Source of the DNA: Mercurialis annua | Lineage: Eukaryota; Streptophyta; Magnoliopsida; Malpighiales; Euphorbiaceae | DNA length: 64,000 nucleotides | Direction: 5' to 3' | Assembly (NCBI RefSeq): GCF_937616625.2 | Contig: NC_065576.1 | Span: 33,568,628-33,632,627, forward strand | Part shown: positions 22,638-33,958 of the stretch, piece by piece | How positions within the stretch are numbered: the first letter of the stretch is position 1 | Layout: each line of letters starts with the position of its first letter | Notes under the pieces: generated by a model | Databases searched by the model: none | Told to the model about the DNA's origin: nothing | What the model saw: the letters and a program-made list of their open reading frames with translations, nothing else | Translations under genes and position numbers: made by a program

Positions 22638-25600
22638 TGTCACGACCCAAATTTATGAGCCGCGACCGGCGCTAGGGAATGGGAGTGGTAGCTCCAAATC
22701 CCGTAGCAAGCCTAAAAACCTGTGTAAAATTTTTTCGCAAATCAAAACATATTTCATATATTAAAATACATGTGACCCCATTTACAAATAATATCAGAGT
22801 TAAAAACGCGTTATACAAAATTCTAGTTAAAATATCTAGACTACTGCGGACTGCTAGAATGAAAACCTTCTTTTTCTTCTTATACAAATGACTTCCGAGA
22901 ATTAAAACTTCGGAAGCTTAACTCTTCAAATCATATCATACCATCCCTGAAAAATGGGAGGAGCAACGGGGTCAGTATAAAACTGAGTGAGTTCACCAAA
23001 TTACACGCAATATCACATAAAGGGTTAAAACATTTGAAAACCCATTTTATATATAGAAAATACTCTTTTGAAATCATATTGCATACTCTATTTACTTTCC
23101 TTCATAACTCTTTGTTTATTTCATAAACTTATAGTTTATACGTATCTGACATCTTTGATTTCTTATTATGGTATTGATATTTTTCTTTCTCGTTTTGTTG
23201 TAATAGTTTTCGATCGAATCTTAAATCTAAGTTTATATTATCATGATTCTAAGTCGAACTAAATCATTGGCAAGTCTCTTGTGACTTGATCCTTATGGTT
23301 GGGTCCCGAGATAATTCAACCGAGTTACCCATAACCATATGGTACAGTCCCGAGATAATTCAACCGAGTTACTTGTACCATTTCTCAATCCCAAACGATC
23401 GATAGGAGTCCCGAGATAATTCGACCGAGTTACTCCTTAGACACGGGTCCCGAGATAGTTCAACCGAGTTACCTTCGTGTCTGCATTCGGACTCTGAACC
23501 CTGCAGGTCTTTTGAACTTAACTGTCGATTCATATAATTCCTATTGTCGTTTAATAGGAAAGTTTGCTCATATTGTGCCTCGATCTTATTTCGAATTGAT
23601 TCTCGATGTATTGTACATACTTTTTATTTCATATGAGTCCCGAGGACGATTATCGAGAATGGATGAGATACGGGTCTCGGTATAGTTCTATCGAGTTCAA
23701 CCTCGTATCTTAGTTCTTATTATTGGGTGTACCATAATACAATTCTCATTTAACATTTCTAATTGATTTTGTATTTTTCGTTCTGTTGTATTGATCCTTT
23801 ATGGACCATGACATGCACATTACAATCTACAAACATACATCTATAACACACGCACGTATGGGTATTTGTTATAATTAAAAGTACGTATAGGAACGTACTA
23901 TGTTTCTTTATAAATATATGAGTAATAGTACATATAGGAATGTACTATATTTTTCTTATTTATATTTGGTTCGATTCACGTCATTTTACTTTACCCATCC
24001 CCGGTGCATTAACATTTATGTTATTATCAAAATAACACATTGCGATAAAACATCATTTTCAAAGCATACATACGTATACATTTTAAAAACAAACATTTCA
24101 AATATATAAATATTCATATAGCTTTTCGTATTAAAATACGTAGCTTTATGAATATTAGCGAGTAATTTAAAGTGTACTCACCACTTGCTATCCAAATTCT
24201 TCAAATAAACACGAAGACATCTCGATCCGTTCCCCTCGAGCCTTGTCGATAGTCGCTTCTTCGAGTCTACGCAAATTCGATAACGCTACGAATTAATAAC
24301 AAATCTAATTACGATTACGCATCTAAAACTAGTTCGATCAACCTACTTCGGTCATTAAAAACGCTTATCTAAAATAGGTTGACCCCTGAACGAAATCAAC
24401 ATTCTTAAAATTTAGAACGCCGCCTACAACTTTCGTTTAGGTCTCAGACCATGAATTGCACCCGAAGGTGTCGAAAACAAGCTCAGAAGTTATTTCCTTG
24501 GAGCTGTTTACAAGTGCAGGGCAGATTGCACAACATAATATTCTGCCTTTTATGAGCAGTTTAGAGGCAGAATTAAAGAAAACTTAAAACTAGATAATTA
24601 TAGTTAACATTTCAAAGTTTCCGTTCCAACAAACGGAACTTGATTTGGATTTATGCAGCCCGAGATATTGCCTCCACAACATGGATGTTTTGCAGAACGG
24701 TTTTCTGCAAAACGTCCTACTTGTTTGCGGACAATTATCTCGTAACTTAATTATCGCCCATTTCAAACACTCTTATCACCAGAAACCCTAATCAACATTT
24801 ATCATATTTCCATCAATTATTTCAACCTTAAATCAGCCACAATCTATTCATGAAACTCATAATTCAATTTCATCACCATTGAATCAACATTCACTCTTAA
24901 ACCACAAAACCTAAGCCATTTGTTATAAATTGTTCATCATTCAACATTTTAAAATTTCCAACCATAATATTCACAACATAACATCCCTAGTTCATCTACA
25001 ACTTAACCATTAAACACTTAATCTAAAGCTATTATCATTAAGGATCATCAAACACATCATTCATCACTTGATTTCCGAAAATCATCTTCAATTACTCATC
25101 CAATTCCCATCCAATTTTAATCATTAAATTTCAAAATTTTCGGCCATGAACTTTCTCCAATATCTCAGCCTCAATTAATCATTATTCATCCATTAAAACA
25201 CTTAATTATAAGCTTATAATCAACCAACATATTCAAACAACCATTATCATCAAACTTTAACAAAAATCGAAATATTGAACCTGAAACCCTGACTATAATT
25301 TGAAATTATTACCTCTAATTGAAGCCATAGATCTGTAGATAATTATTTCCTCGTTCCGTGGCCGCAAGAATCGCTCAATTCGGACTTAAAACGAATGAGA
25401 TATGATGTTTTGAAGATTTGTGAGAAATTTGAGAGGAGAGTTACGGGATTCTTCTCCTTTGGCTGCAAAATTGTGTTTGAATGAATGATTATCCATTCAT
25501 AAAAGATGATAATAAGTGGGTAAAAAGTCCACTTAGATCCTTGAAGTTGTCACCTCCTTTCTCTTCACTTTCTAGCTTATCTTTCGTACAATTTAGTCCA

Positions 25601-26259
25601 CTAATCTTTTAATCATTCGATTCTCGATAAATTCCGTATTATTTATTTCTCAAATAAATAATAATAGTGTCATATCTTATAATATCACCCTCCAATAATT
25701 TATTTTGGCAATTTTGGCCAAAAACGCTCAAATTTCCATTTTGAGCTAACTTGCACTTTTTCTCACTTTTTTTCGTCCAATTTTCATACTAATGACTATC
25801 GATAACCACTTTATCGATATTATTTTCTTATCTTGAGAAAATAGAGTAAAACACAACTTCCTCCGGAAATTTGTGGTTAAAAATCCACTTTAGTCCTTAA
25901 AGTGGTTAATTTACACTTTAGCCCTTATTCTTAATTAATCGTCAAACTTTCTCCTAAAACGATTTCGTATACTTACGAAACTTTGACGATCATTTATTAA
26001 TAATATTTCACAGACCTTGGCGTGAATATTATTAGCTCTGGCTTTCCAACTTATTTTATTTTATTCCCTTTAGTCCCGATTAAATCCAATTGATCGCATA
26101 AAAATTTTCAATTAAAATTATTATTTTACGATAATTCCAATAGACCTGCTTCGGTCTAAGTCCTTATTATCCAGTTTTAATCTGATATTCTCGTTCTTAG
26201 TCTGTATGATTAGACCTCGTGACACTTTACATAATACCTTAATAATTTGGGTTATTACA
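22638..26259 (-). repeat. LARD 5' LTR (right copy)
   Basis: 3,622 bp, nearly identical to 15323-18944. The hairpin row recurs at 23295-23710. The right flank TACGC (26260-26264) completes the target-site duplication. Confidence 0.95.
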
Positions 26260-26740
26260 TACGCATACTCAGGATTCTACCTAAAGCATGTATGATACTG
26301 CTATTCCTAAACACATGTAGAAAAGATGGTGAATTGTTATCCTGCATTAAGGGATACGCTGAGAAAGCGCGAGCAGACATCTTCAACTGTTGTTTCTACT
26401 TCAAATTTGAACAATATTTCAAATGAACATGGAACTATCTCCATCAAGAGTGAGATTGATGCTGAAAATCGAGCACGATTGAAGGGTATGTCACCTGAAG
26501 AGATCATAGAGGCACAGGAGGAAATAACGCAGAAGATGAACCCTGCATTGGTAAACTTACTAAAAAAACGAGGTCAAGAAAAATTAAAGCAGAAACAACT
26601 TCCGAGTTCAGATGAAATTATGAGTGATGTCTCTCTTCATGCAAGGAATGACAGTGCTGATATGATGGCAGTTAATACCTCAACAGATACAAAGACCGGC
26701 CAAGATGATGATCTTGGCCCAGGCAAAGGTAGTTTGTGGA
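26260..26740 (+). pseudogene. IYO: IYO copy 2, N-terminal exon, middle part with RPAP1_N motif
   Basis: From 26326 the frame reads MVNCYPALRDTLRKRE, then IDAENRARLKGMSPEEIIEA and MNPALVNLLKKRGQEKLK. This is the RPAP1 N-terminal motif (helical, E/N-x-A-R-L..MSPEEI..AQ) known to mark this family. Between the LARD junction and 26326 no single frame is open: in one frame a TAA falls just before KHVEKMVN, and in the neighbouring frame AIPKH is followed by TAG. An AC dinucleotide gain in AAACACATG would explain this. The exon is cut at 26740 by the LINE and resumes at 32168. Confidence 0.85.
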
Positions 26741-26749
26741 AAAAAAACG

Positions 26750-28324
26750 ATGGTTTCTCCTACCTCCCAAAACCCTAAACCTACCTTCCAAAACCCTAAA
26801 CACACAATTATCAACCATAATCATACCTACCATACCACCAATCCCAACACCGTGAATCCTAGCCAAGCCCCACCTGTCTTTTATTTTGAGAACTTCCCAG
26901 ATTCCTGGAATTATATCCATCTGCAGCGTGCTTTTTTGAAGTTTGGGATTGATGGGAGAGTTTCCTTGGCCAGAAAAAGGAATATTAGGAATCAGCGATT
27001 TGGATTCTTTCGTCCAAACCCCGAAGAAGATATCAATACTGTCCGTTCTCGTCTCAATACGGTCTCTATCGGTTACTATCAGATTAGGGCTTTTGAAGCA
27101 AGGCACCCGAATTCCAGACCCGATGTGTCTTCCTCTGCCAAACATGTTTCTGTTCCAACTCCAGCTGCGCAGAAAAAGATTATCAATCCTTCGATCAGAG
27201 ATAACAGGTCATATGTCCAAGTATTGAAAGCTGCACCGTTGATTTATTCTCCTTCCAAAGATTCTTTGGAATCGCTTTCTACTTCGGTTATTGTTAGGGT
27301 GAAATATCTGCATCAGATTCTTCAAGCTCATTCTTATTTACAGAATAAAGAAGTTGTCTTTGAGAATATGTCTTTTTTGGGTGGGGATGAAATACTTCTT
27401 AAATTTCAGAATTTAACGACTAGATTGGTTTTTGAATCAATCACTTTCCCATCCCTTTCAGACTTCTTTGTTTCTCTCAGACTTTGTGATGATTTTGTCG
27501 TGAGCAAAGGTCGTTTTGTATGGCTGAACTTGGTAGGCATTCCAGTTTGTGCATGGGATGAAGAGCTATTCATGCAAATTGGAAATCAGTTTGGTGAATC
27601 TGTGGTTGTTCATCCTATGGTTCTTTCGAAAGAGAGGCTCGATTCTGGATCAGTTTTGATCTCCACTTCCAGAGATTACATTCAGGCTTCAATTGTGGTT
27701 TCAATACGGGGACGGGAATTCCTTATTTCTATCACAGAATCTGATTTGCCCATTATGCTGGATGAAGATGATAACTCGGACTCGTTCTCAGTTTCGTCAA
27801 AAGACTCTATGGGGAGCAAGAGCTCTTTTTCTGGTGGTGATAAAGCTCAAGCATCTCAGAATTCGGATTCTGTCAAGGCCAATGGATACTCTCAGGTTTC
27901 ATCTCCAGCTTTTCCATCGCCTAAAGAATTAAATACTGCAACTGAGAAATCAACTGCGAATAAAATGGCTATTGGTGATAGCAATGGAGGTGATGATATT
28001 GCTGATCAGGAGGAGAATGTGGCAGTTGATTTAAATCGTGACTCTTCTGGTGCAACTCCAGCTAATTTCCATGGAATAATTACGAAGCGACGTAAAATTA
28101 AACGGGTCACTGGTACAGGCAGTTTACTATCACCGTCACAATCCTTGGGCCATACTGTATCTTCTTTTTCTGATGGATTCATCCGTCACCGATCTGAAAT
28201 TAATTTTGCTAATGCTGCTAAGCAAAAAATTGAGGACGAGGCCAGAAATACATGGAATGTAGGTTTGAATTTGGGGTTATTTTCGCAGGAGAATGAACGT
28301 GGAATTATCGACCTCTTATCGTAG
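26750..28324 (+). CDS. LINE ORF1, RNA-binding protein
   Basis: 524 residues from the first in-frame ATG inside the LINE. The region from about residue 45 to 115 (VFYFENFPDSWNYIHLQRAF, then RNIRNQRFGFFRP) has the look of an RNA-recognition motif, as expected of plant L1 ORF1. A second conserved part (FVVSKGRFVWLNLVGIPVCA, then FGESVVVHP) is typical of the DUF4283-like segment of these proteins. The rest is Ser- and Asp-rich. No CCHC knuckle is evident. ORF1 proteins coat LINE RNA and act as nucleic-acid chaperones. The longer reading from 26705 includes IYO target sequence and is not real. Confidence 0.88.
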   Translation: MVSPTSQNPKPTFQNPKHTIINHNHTYHTTNPNTVNPSQAPPVFYFENFPDSWNYIHLQRAFLKFGIDGRVSLARKRNIRNQRFGFFRPNPEEDINTVRSRLNTVSIGYYQIRAFEARHPNSRPDVSSSAKHVSVPTPAAQKKIINPSIRDNRSYVQVLKAAPLIYSPSKDSLESLSTSVIVRVKYLHQILQAHSYLQNKEVVFENMSFLGGDEILLKFQNLTTRLVFESITFPSLSDFFVSLRLCDDFVVSKGRFVWLNLVGIPVCAWDEELFMQIGNQFGESVVVHPMVLSKERLDSGSVLISTSRDYIQASIVVSIRGREFLISITESDLPIMLDEDDNSDSFSVSSKDSMGSKSSFSGGDKAQASQNSDSVKANGYSQVSSPAFPSPKELNTATEKSTANKMAIGDSNGGDDIADQEENVAVDLNRDSSGATPANFHGIITKRRKIKRVTGTGSLLSPSQSLGHTVSSFSDGFIRHRSEINFANAAKQKIEDEARNTWNVGLNLGLFSQENERGIIDLLS

Positions 28325-28392
28325 GATATTGCTTTGGATGCATCATCCAAATTTTGAGATTTTTTTCCTCTTCCAGGTGTATTTTCTTTATT

Positions 28393-31300
28393 ATGTCGCA
28401 CAACAATTTTAACTTTGTTTCTTGGAACTGTCGTGGGGAGTTATCTTTTGCTCGAAAGACTAGATTTATTCGATCTCTAGTGTCTAAACACAATTTGTCT
28501 CTTTTGGGGTTAATTGAAACTAAGAAAGCTGCTTTTGACGATTTTAGTATTCGTTTACTTTGGCCCAACTTGGATTTTGATTATAGCTTTGTTCCTTCGA
28601 ATGGTGCTTCGGGTGGTTTACTTTGCCTTTGGAATCGGAAATTGATTTCCCCATCTCGTATTTTTACAGCTGACAGATGGATTAGCCTGGATTTCATGTG
28701 GTCTAGTATTAATATCAGATTTATTTTGGTTTACGCTAGTAATTGTCCTAGGGAGAGGGCTTCTTTATGGTGTGATATTTTGCTTGAACTTACTACTGAT
28801 TCACTTTGTATCGTTGTGGGTGATTTTAATGAGATATTGGATCCCTCGGAAAGACTTAATTGCAGTTTTTTCTCTTCTTCTATGATTGATTTTTCGTCTT
28901 TTGTTTCGGCTTCGTGTTTGGTGAAAGCTACTCTTCAAGGAAGGTTCTTTACTTGGCAAAATAGTATTTCTCGGTCTAAGATAGACAGGTGTTTTTTATC
29001 GCCATCAGCTTACACATCTTGGCCGAACTCAGTCTTGCGTGCCTTACCCAGATCATTCTCCGACCATGTCCCTATTTTTTTCAGCTCTGAAGTGCCTATG
29101 GATTGGGGACCAAAACCTTTCAAATCAATCAACGCTTGGTGGAGTCATAAGGATTTTAATGGTTTTGTAGCTGATTCTTGGTTATCTATTGATCAAAGGT
29201 TACCTTTTGCTAATTTGGTTGTGAAACTTAGAGAGCTTAGAACAGTTATTAAAGTTTGGAATAGAGATACTTTTGGAGATTTAAATTCCAAGCTTGTTGC
29301 CGCTCAATCTGAAATTGCCGATTTAGAAGCTCTTTCTGATTTCCAAGATTTAAATGTTGCAGATGATGATAGGCTTTCGGCCTTATACCTAGAGCAAACT
29401 CAACTCTCAAAAAACCTTGAATCTCTTTGGCACCAAAAATCAAGACTCAATTGGCATTTACATGGGGACAAAAATACTCGATACTTTCATACTGTCGCAT
29501 CGATTCATTCTAAAAGCAATCTTATTTCAGAAATCCAAATTGATGGGGAGTGCTACAAATGCCCAATGGATGTTAAGAAGCATGTTCACCTTTATTACAA
29601 GAACTTGTTCCGCAAATCTCCTGCTATCAACTTCTCTTTGGATTCTCTTCCCATTCAGCAACTAACTCTTCAGCAGGCAGCCTCTCTTTCGATTCCTTTT
29701 ACCGAGGAGGAAATCCATGCAACGCTTTTGGGGTGTGAGGATAATAAAGCGCCGGGTCCAGATGGATTTAATAATTTCTTTTATAAGAAAGCGTGGAAAA
29801 TTCTTAAGGGTAATTTTACTTCATTATTCCATGAGTTCTACACTTCCTGCACTTTTCCGGTTGGCTTGAATACTGCTTTTTTGGTTTTAATACCGAAATT
29901 TAAGGGAGCTTCCGACATAAAAGATTTCCGACCAATCAGCTTGATTAATGGGGTTTTCAAGCTTCTTTCCAAGGTCTTGGCTAATAGACTTTCATCAGTA
30001 CTCCCTTTAGTCATTTCTGAAAACCAATTTGGTTTCATTAAAGGGAGGAGTATTCACGATTGCCACATGATAGCTTCTGAGATTATTCATTTGGTTAAAA
30101 GGCGTAGAGAGCAAGTATTTGTCATAAAACTTGACTTTAGAAAGGCTTTTGACACCATTTCGTGGAATTTTATTCTGCAAACTCTCAGAAGAATGAACTT
30201 TGACAGTAAGTGGATTTCATGGATTTCCTCTTTTTTCAATTCGGCTCAGCTCTCGGTTCTTCTTAACGGTTGCCCAACGGATAATTTTTACATGGAAAAA
30301 GGGGTTCGTCAGGGTGACCCAATTTCTCCTATGTTATTTGTTCTTGCCGTGGAAAACTTACGTGCTATCATTTCCAAAGCATGCGGATTGGGGCTTTTAT
30401 CTGGTATTCAAATTGATGGTTTGCAAGACCCAGTTTCTATTCTTCAGTTTGCTGACGATACGCTTTTGTTTGTTCCGAATGATATCACCATGATTGAGAA
30501 TCTCCTGCGTATTTTGCGATGCTTTGAGCTGATTTCAGGCCTTAAAATTAATTATCATAAATCATCCATTATTGGTGTTAATGTTGATCAAGTCTCCCTT
30601 TCTCGAGCTTCAGAAATTTTGATGTGTAAAGTTGAGGAGCTGCCTATTGTTTATCTCGGTCTCCCTCTTGCAGAGAGAGCAGTTGGAGCGAAAGCTTGGG
30701 ACCCGGTTGTTTCTAATTTCTCGTCGCAATTATCCAATTGGAGAGGTAACCTTCTTTCCCCAGCTGGTCGGCTTATTCTTGTGAAGTCTGTGCTTTGTAG
30801 CTTACCTATCTATTACCTTGGCACTTTTCGTATACCTCAATCGGTGGTTGTTACGCTTGAGCGCATTATGAGAAGATTTTTGTGGAATGGTTGTGTGGAC
30901 AAACAGGGATTTAGCAAAGTCTCTTGGGAAAATGTTTGTGTACCATTTAATCATGGTGGCCTCAATATCACCCCCCTACGGATTAAAAATCAATGTTTGC
31001 TTTTGAAATGGTTATGGAAATTAATGGAATCAGATAAAAGTTCACTTTGGTTCACAGTCATTACGCAAAGCTTGGCTATCTCTGCGTGGTTCGATCTGGA
31101 TTCAGTGAAGGTGGTAAAGATTTCGCATCTGTGGAAGGGTATTGTGAATTCTTGCGTCAAGAATAAACCAATTTGGAACTGTTTTATCAACTCAGTTTCT
31201 ATGGAATTGGGTAACGGTGCTAATACTCGATTTTGGGTGGACTGCTGGCTGACTACTCCACTGCAATTTCAGTTTCCAGATTTATTTCGATTGAGCAGGA

Positions 31301-32067
31301 ATAAGAATGGCCTGGTTTGTTCCTTCTTTAACAGGGATCAACAAGATTTTTCAGTCTTCAACTGGTCTCGTAGGCTGCGTCTTGGTGAACAGGCGCAGTT
31401 TGATGTGCTTCAGCAGCAACTCCCTCGCACAGACCTGTTACAACAGCTTAATGACAAGTTTTTTTGGAGAAGGAACTCGTCATTTACAGCAGCTTCTATG
31501 AAAGACCTGTTGTTTTCAGATACCGACCACATTCAGTCTCAGCTAAGCTTCCTTGTTCATCGGATATGGAAGGAAAATTTTCCCCCACGGATTAAATTTT
31601 ATATCTGGTTGCTTGCTCGTGACAGGATTTCTTCGAATGAGCATTTGGTTAGGAGAGGCATTCTTCAACCTTCTCAATCTGCTTGTTCCTTTTGCTCTGA
31701 GATGGAAACAAACATTCACTTAGTCATTCACTGTAACTATGCATGGATGTTTTGGTCCCTTATTCTTCGCAAATGCAATGTCAAATGGGTCTCCCCTTTA
31801 TCGCTTGAGGATTTCTATATTCATTGGGTTGCTCTATCGGTGGGTAGACATCGTAATCTTTGGAAACTAATATGGTTTTTCGGTACTTGGAATTTGTGGA
31901 AAGCGCGGAATAAACGGGTCTTTCAGGAAGAGTTGGTTGATATCCATTCTTTGGTCTTCTCGAGCATTTGTAATGCAGTGCAGTACTACAGAGTTCATAA
32001 TAGGGATTTTTCCTATACAGGAAATGATGTGTTTCGTTCGATAGATTTTTTCTGTAATAACTCTTAG
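28393..32067 (+). CDS. LINE ORF2: AP-endonuclease and reverse transcriptase
   Basis: 1,224 residues from the first ATG (28393), 68 bases after the ORF1 stop. The endonuclease domain shows SWNCRG (Asn12), LIETK, VVGDFNEIL, KIDRCF and SDHVPIFF, the usual catalytic set. The RT domain shows PGPDGFNNFFYKKAW, FRPISLINGVFKLLSK, KLDFRKAFDTISW, KGVRQGDPISP and the active site FADD (Asp688-Asp689). The C-terminus has the zf-RVT region, IHRIWKENFPPRIKF-like, with CSFC and HLVIHC. No RNase H domain. The protein nicks target DNA and copies LINE RNA in place (target-primed reverse transcription). No inactivating change is visible. Confidence 0.93.
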   Translation: MSHNNFNFVSWNCRGELSFARKTRFIRSLVSKHNLSLLGLIETKKAAFDDFSIRLLWPNLDFDYSFVPSNGASGGLLCLWNRKLISPSRIFTADRWISLDFMWSSINIRFILVYASNCPRERASLWCDILLELTTDSLCIVVGDFNEILDPSERLNCSFFSSSMIDFSSFVSASCLVKATLQGRFFTWQNSISRSKIDRCFLSPSAYTSWPNSVLRALPRSFSDHVPIFFSSEVPMDWGPKPFKSINAWWSHKDFNGFVADSWLSIDQRLPFANLVVKLRELRTVIKVWNRDTFGDLNSKLVAAQSEIADLEALSDFQDLNVADDDRLSALYLEQTQLSKNLESLWHQKSRLNWHLHGDKNTRYFHTVASIHSKSNLISEIQIDGECYKCPMDVKKHVHLYYKNLFRKSPAINFSLDSLPIQQLTLQQAASLSIPFTEEEIHATLLGCEDNKAPGPDGFNNFFYKKAWKILKGNFTSLFHEFYTSCTFPVGLNTAFLVLIPKFKGASDIKDFRPISLINGVFKLLSKVLANRLSSVLPLVISENQFGFIKGRSIHDCHMIASEIIHLVKRRREQVFVIKLDFRKAFDTISWNFILQTLRRMNFDSKWISWISSFFNSAQLSVLLNGCPTDNFYMEKGVRQGDPISPMLFVLAVENLRAIISKACGLGLLSGIQIDGLQDPVSILQFADDTLLFVPNDITMIENLLRILRCFELISGLKINYHKSSIIGVNVDQVSLSRASEILMCKVEELPIVYLGLPLAERAVGAKAWDPVVSNFSSQLSNWRGNLLSPAGRLILVKSVLCSLPIYYLGTFRIPQSVVVTLERIMRRFLWNGCVDKQGFSKVSWENVCVPFNHGGLNITPLRIKNQCLLLKWLWKLMESDKSSLWFTVITQSLAISAWFDLDSVKVVKISHLWKGIVNSCVKNKPIWNCFINSVSMELGNGANTRFWVDCWLTTPLQFQFPDLFRLSRNKNGLVCSFFNRDQQDFSVFNWSRRLRLGEQAQFDVLQQQLPRTDLLQQLNDKFFWRRNSSFTAASMKDLLFSDTDHIQSQLSFLVHRIWKENFPPRIKFYIWLLARDRISSNEHLVRRGILQPSQSACSFCSEMETNIHLVIHCNYAWMFWSLILRKCNVKWVSPLSLEDFYIHWVALSVGRHRNLWKLIWFFGTWNLWKARNKRVFQEELVDIHSLVFSSICNAVQYYRVHNRDFSYTGNDVFRSIDFFCNNS

Positions 32068-32151
32068 CTTTGTAAGCTTCTTTTAGCCCTTTTGCCTTCC
32101 ACTCCTTTGCGGAAGTGCTAATCTACTAATCATTTATCCAAAAAACAAAAA

Positions 32152-32251
32152 AAAGGTAGTTTGTGGAATAAGTGGAGTGAGAGAGTTGAGGCTGTTAGGA
32201 ACATGAGGTTTTCTTTAGAGGGTAGTGTTATTGCAGACGAATCAGCGACTG
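32152..32251 (+). pseudogene. IYO: IYO copy 2, end of N-terminal exon
   Basis: After the second LINE target copy the exon continues GSLWNKWSERVEAVRNMRFS, the start of the RPAP1_C region, and ends at 32251 before GTAAGA. Together with 14911-15322 and 26260-26740 it rebuilds one MINIYO N-terminal exon interrupted by two transposons. Confidence 0.85.
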
Positions 32252-33030
32252 GTAAGATTTTCTAATGGTTATGCTGTTGCTAGATTGTTGTTTTGCTCAT
32301 AATTGCTACTGCTAATTTTTAATTTGATGTTTACTTTCTTGAATGAGCAACTCATTCACATATTTGAATGTATAACGTGGTCCCTCACTTTTATCGATTT
32401 GTGTCTAGGCTGTTTTCTAGATGAGGACTGAATTATTCTATAAACTTAGTAGATGCTTCAGGTAAATTGGGAGAACAAATAATTATGCAATTTAATTTAA
32501 TTAATTTATCAGTGGTGGTATAAAGTCTAAGACCCTAGTAATTGGGAATTTATGCATGATCAGATTTTTTAACATCAATGCATGCTATCTAAGTAGCTAA
32601 CGTTGAGTCTGTTGGATCAAGGAAGCATTAGAGCTTAATGCTGCACATCTTTATCCAATGAGCAATGCTTATTCAGAGTTTTATATTTACATAAATAATT
32701 CTTTCATAAGATGTCTGGGAGAACCCTACTAAAACCTTGGCTTTCAGGAGAACCCTACTGGAAACCGGAAAACTATTTTTTTATATTTTTGCCACATCTC
32801 ATGACAAATAAGATTTTATATAATTTAAAAAATTAAAACGAACTCTTATTTTACATCAATAAAAAATTATTTTTCCGGTTGCCACGTCATTAAAAGTGAC
32901 CGGAAAATGTTAAAAAAACCATTTTGATACAAACATTTAGAAGGTTGGGTACCATTTTGATGCAAATTAAAGGTTGGGTACCATTTTTAAACAAGGTGTA
33001 AAGATTAGGTACCATTTTGGCTAATAACCC
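32252..33030 (+). other. Former intron and MITE-like tail at a deletion junction
   Basis: The first part is intron-like sequence. GGAGAACCCTACT occurs twice (about 32717 and 32748). From about 32780 there is MITE-like sequence ending GGTACCATTTTGGCTAATAA CCCT, a frequent plant MITE end. It abuts IYO exon sequence directly at 33031, so everything between the RPAP1_C start and base 2925 of copy 1 is missing here. Confidence 0.6.
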
Positions 33031-33803
33031 TCATGTCGACCTTCGTATCAAGTAATATCGGCTCTCCCGTTTCCAGCATTCCTTTGGTATGAAGCCTTGC
33101 AAGATATTTATGGTCAGCTTCTTGATAAAGCAAGATTTGTCTGGGACGAACATGTGAATTTATTATTGGATAAATCTGTTGTGAAGGTTCTGAGATCCAT
33201 GAGAGCTATTCTACTTTTTTTGAAACACTTGTGGAGCAATTTTCCGCTGTATCTTATGGTGATGTAATTTTTGGTCGTTAAGTTTCCATATATTTACACC
33301 GTTCCACTGAAGCACCTGTTAGACTTCATGCGTGGAATGCACTATCCAATGCTTCTGTTCTTGAAATTCTTCCGCCGGTGGACCAATGCATTGGCGAGGG
33401 AGATGGGTATCTCGAACCTATTGAGGTAATGTTCAGCAAATGCTGAAAATTTCTTTCATCTTCTGTGGCGTGCTGCGTAGTTTCTGCAGTCCTTGGCTGT
33501 CAGCAGACTCTTATTCTTGGCTGTTAGAAACAATGAAAGTTTATATTGCGCGGGGAGAGAGAAGAAAGAAAATGGACTTTTGCATGAATAATTATATGTT
33601 TTGGGTTTAGGGTCTACGGAAAATGTCAATACTTACATGTTTTGATGCATCTGTTTAGGTGGCATTTAAAAATGAGCTTAAGTGCATAATTTTTTAATGT
33701 CACAACACATTAGAGATACTATTCACATTAACCTCTAGCACACCATGCCTTCTGTTTTTATGAATTCTTTAGCCTTCTAAAGTATATAGTTCAGATCTTA
33801 TTT
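33031..33803 (+). pseudogene. IYO: IYO copy 2, C-terminal exon remnant and intron
   Basis: Closely matches copy 1 from 2925 to about 3785. It lacks 77 bp (copy 1 2987-3063, between two ATG microrepeats) and about 13 bp near copy 1 3170, both frame-breaking. It also has TAA at 33279-33281 where copy 1 has CAA in GRQVSIY. The following intron is conserved until the MULE enters near 33804. Confidence 0.93.
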
Positions 33804-33817
33804 AATCACCCTAATTA

Positions 33818-33958
33818 GCACCAGCCCGCCATCTCATATGGCGGGCTGGTGCCTGATCCCCAATCATTGGGGATCAGCTCAATGATTGGGGAGAGAGTAT
33901 TTAACTCTCTCCCCAATCATTTGAAGCAGATAATGATTGGGCAATAACTGCCCAATCA
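33818..33958. repeat. Left hairpin array of the MULE
   Basis: Four perfect hairpins almost back to back: GCACCAGCCCGCCAT (15-bp arms, 33818-33852), CTGATCCCCAAT (12-bp arms, one-base loop, 33853-33877), AATGATTGGGGAGAGAGT (18-bp arms, 33881-33921) and TGATTGGGCA (33934-33958). Confidence 0.93.

Larger units (their letters stand above)
15323..26259 (-). mobile_element. LARD: non-autonomous LTR retrotransposon, 10.9 kb, no protein
   Basis: Two 3,622-bp LTRs (15323-18944 and 22638-26259) bound a 3.7-kb interior. The primer-binding site TGGTATCAGAGC lies on the minus strand at 22633-22622, and the purine tract AAGGGGGGAAGAT on the minus strand at 18957-18945. The element therefore reads right to left, with its 5' LTR on the right. 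No gag, protease, RT or integrase is recognisable and the minus strand has no long ORF, which fits a large retrotransposon derivative. By eye the LTRs differ by about four substitutions and a few single-base indels, so insertion was recent. It sits in an exon of IYO copy 2. Confidence 0.93.
26741..32151 (+). mobile_element. L1-type LINE, both ORFs intact
   Basis: 5.4 kb between two copies of AAAGGTAGTTTGTGGA (26725-26740 and 32152-32167), a 16-bp TSD, with an A-rich 3' tail. It carries ORF1 (26750-28324) and ORF2 (28393-32067) without stops or frameshifts. Only about nine bases precede the ORF1 start, so the 5' untranslated region is very short or was lost at insertion. It splits an IYO exon between GKG and SLWNKW. 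Confidence 0.93.
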
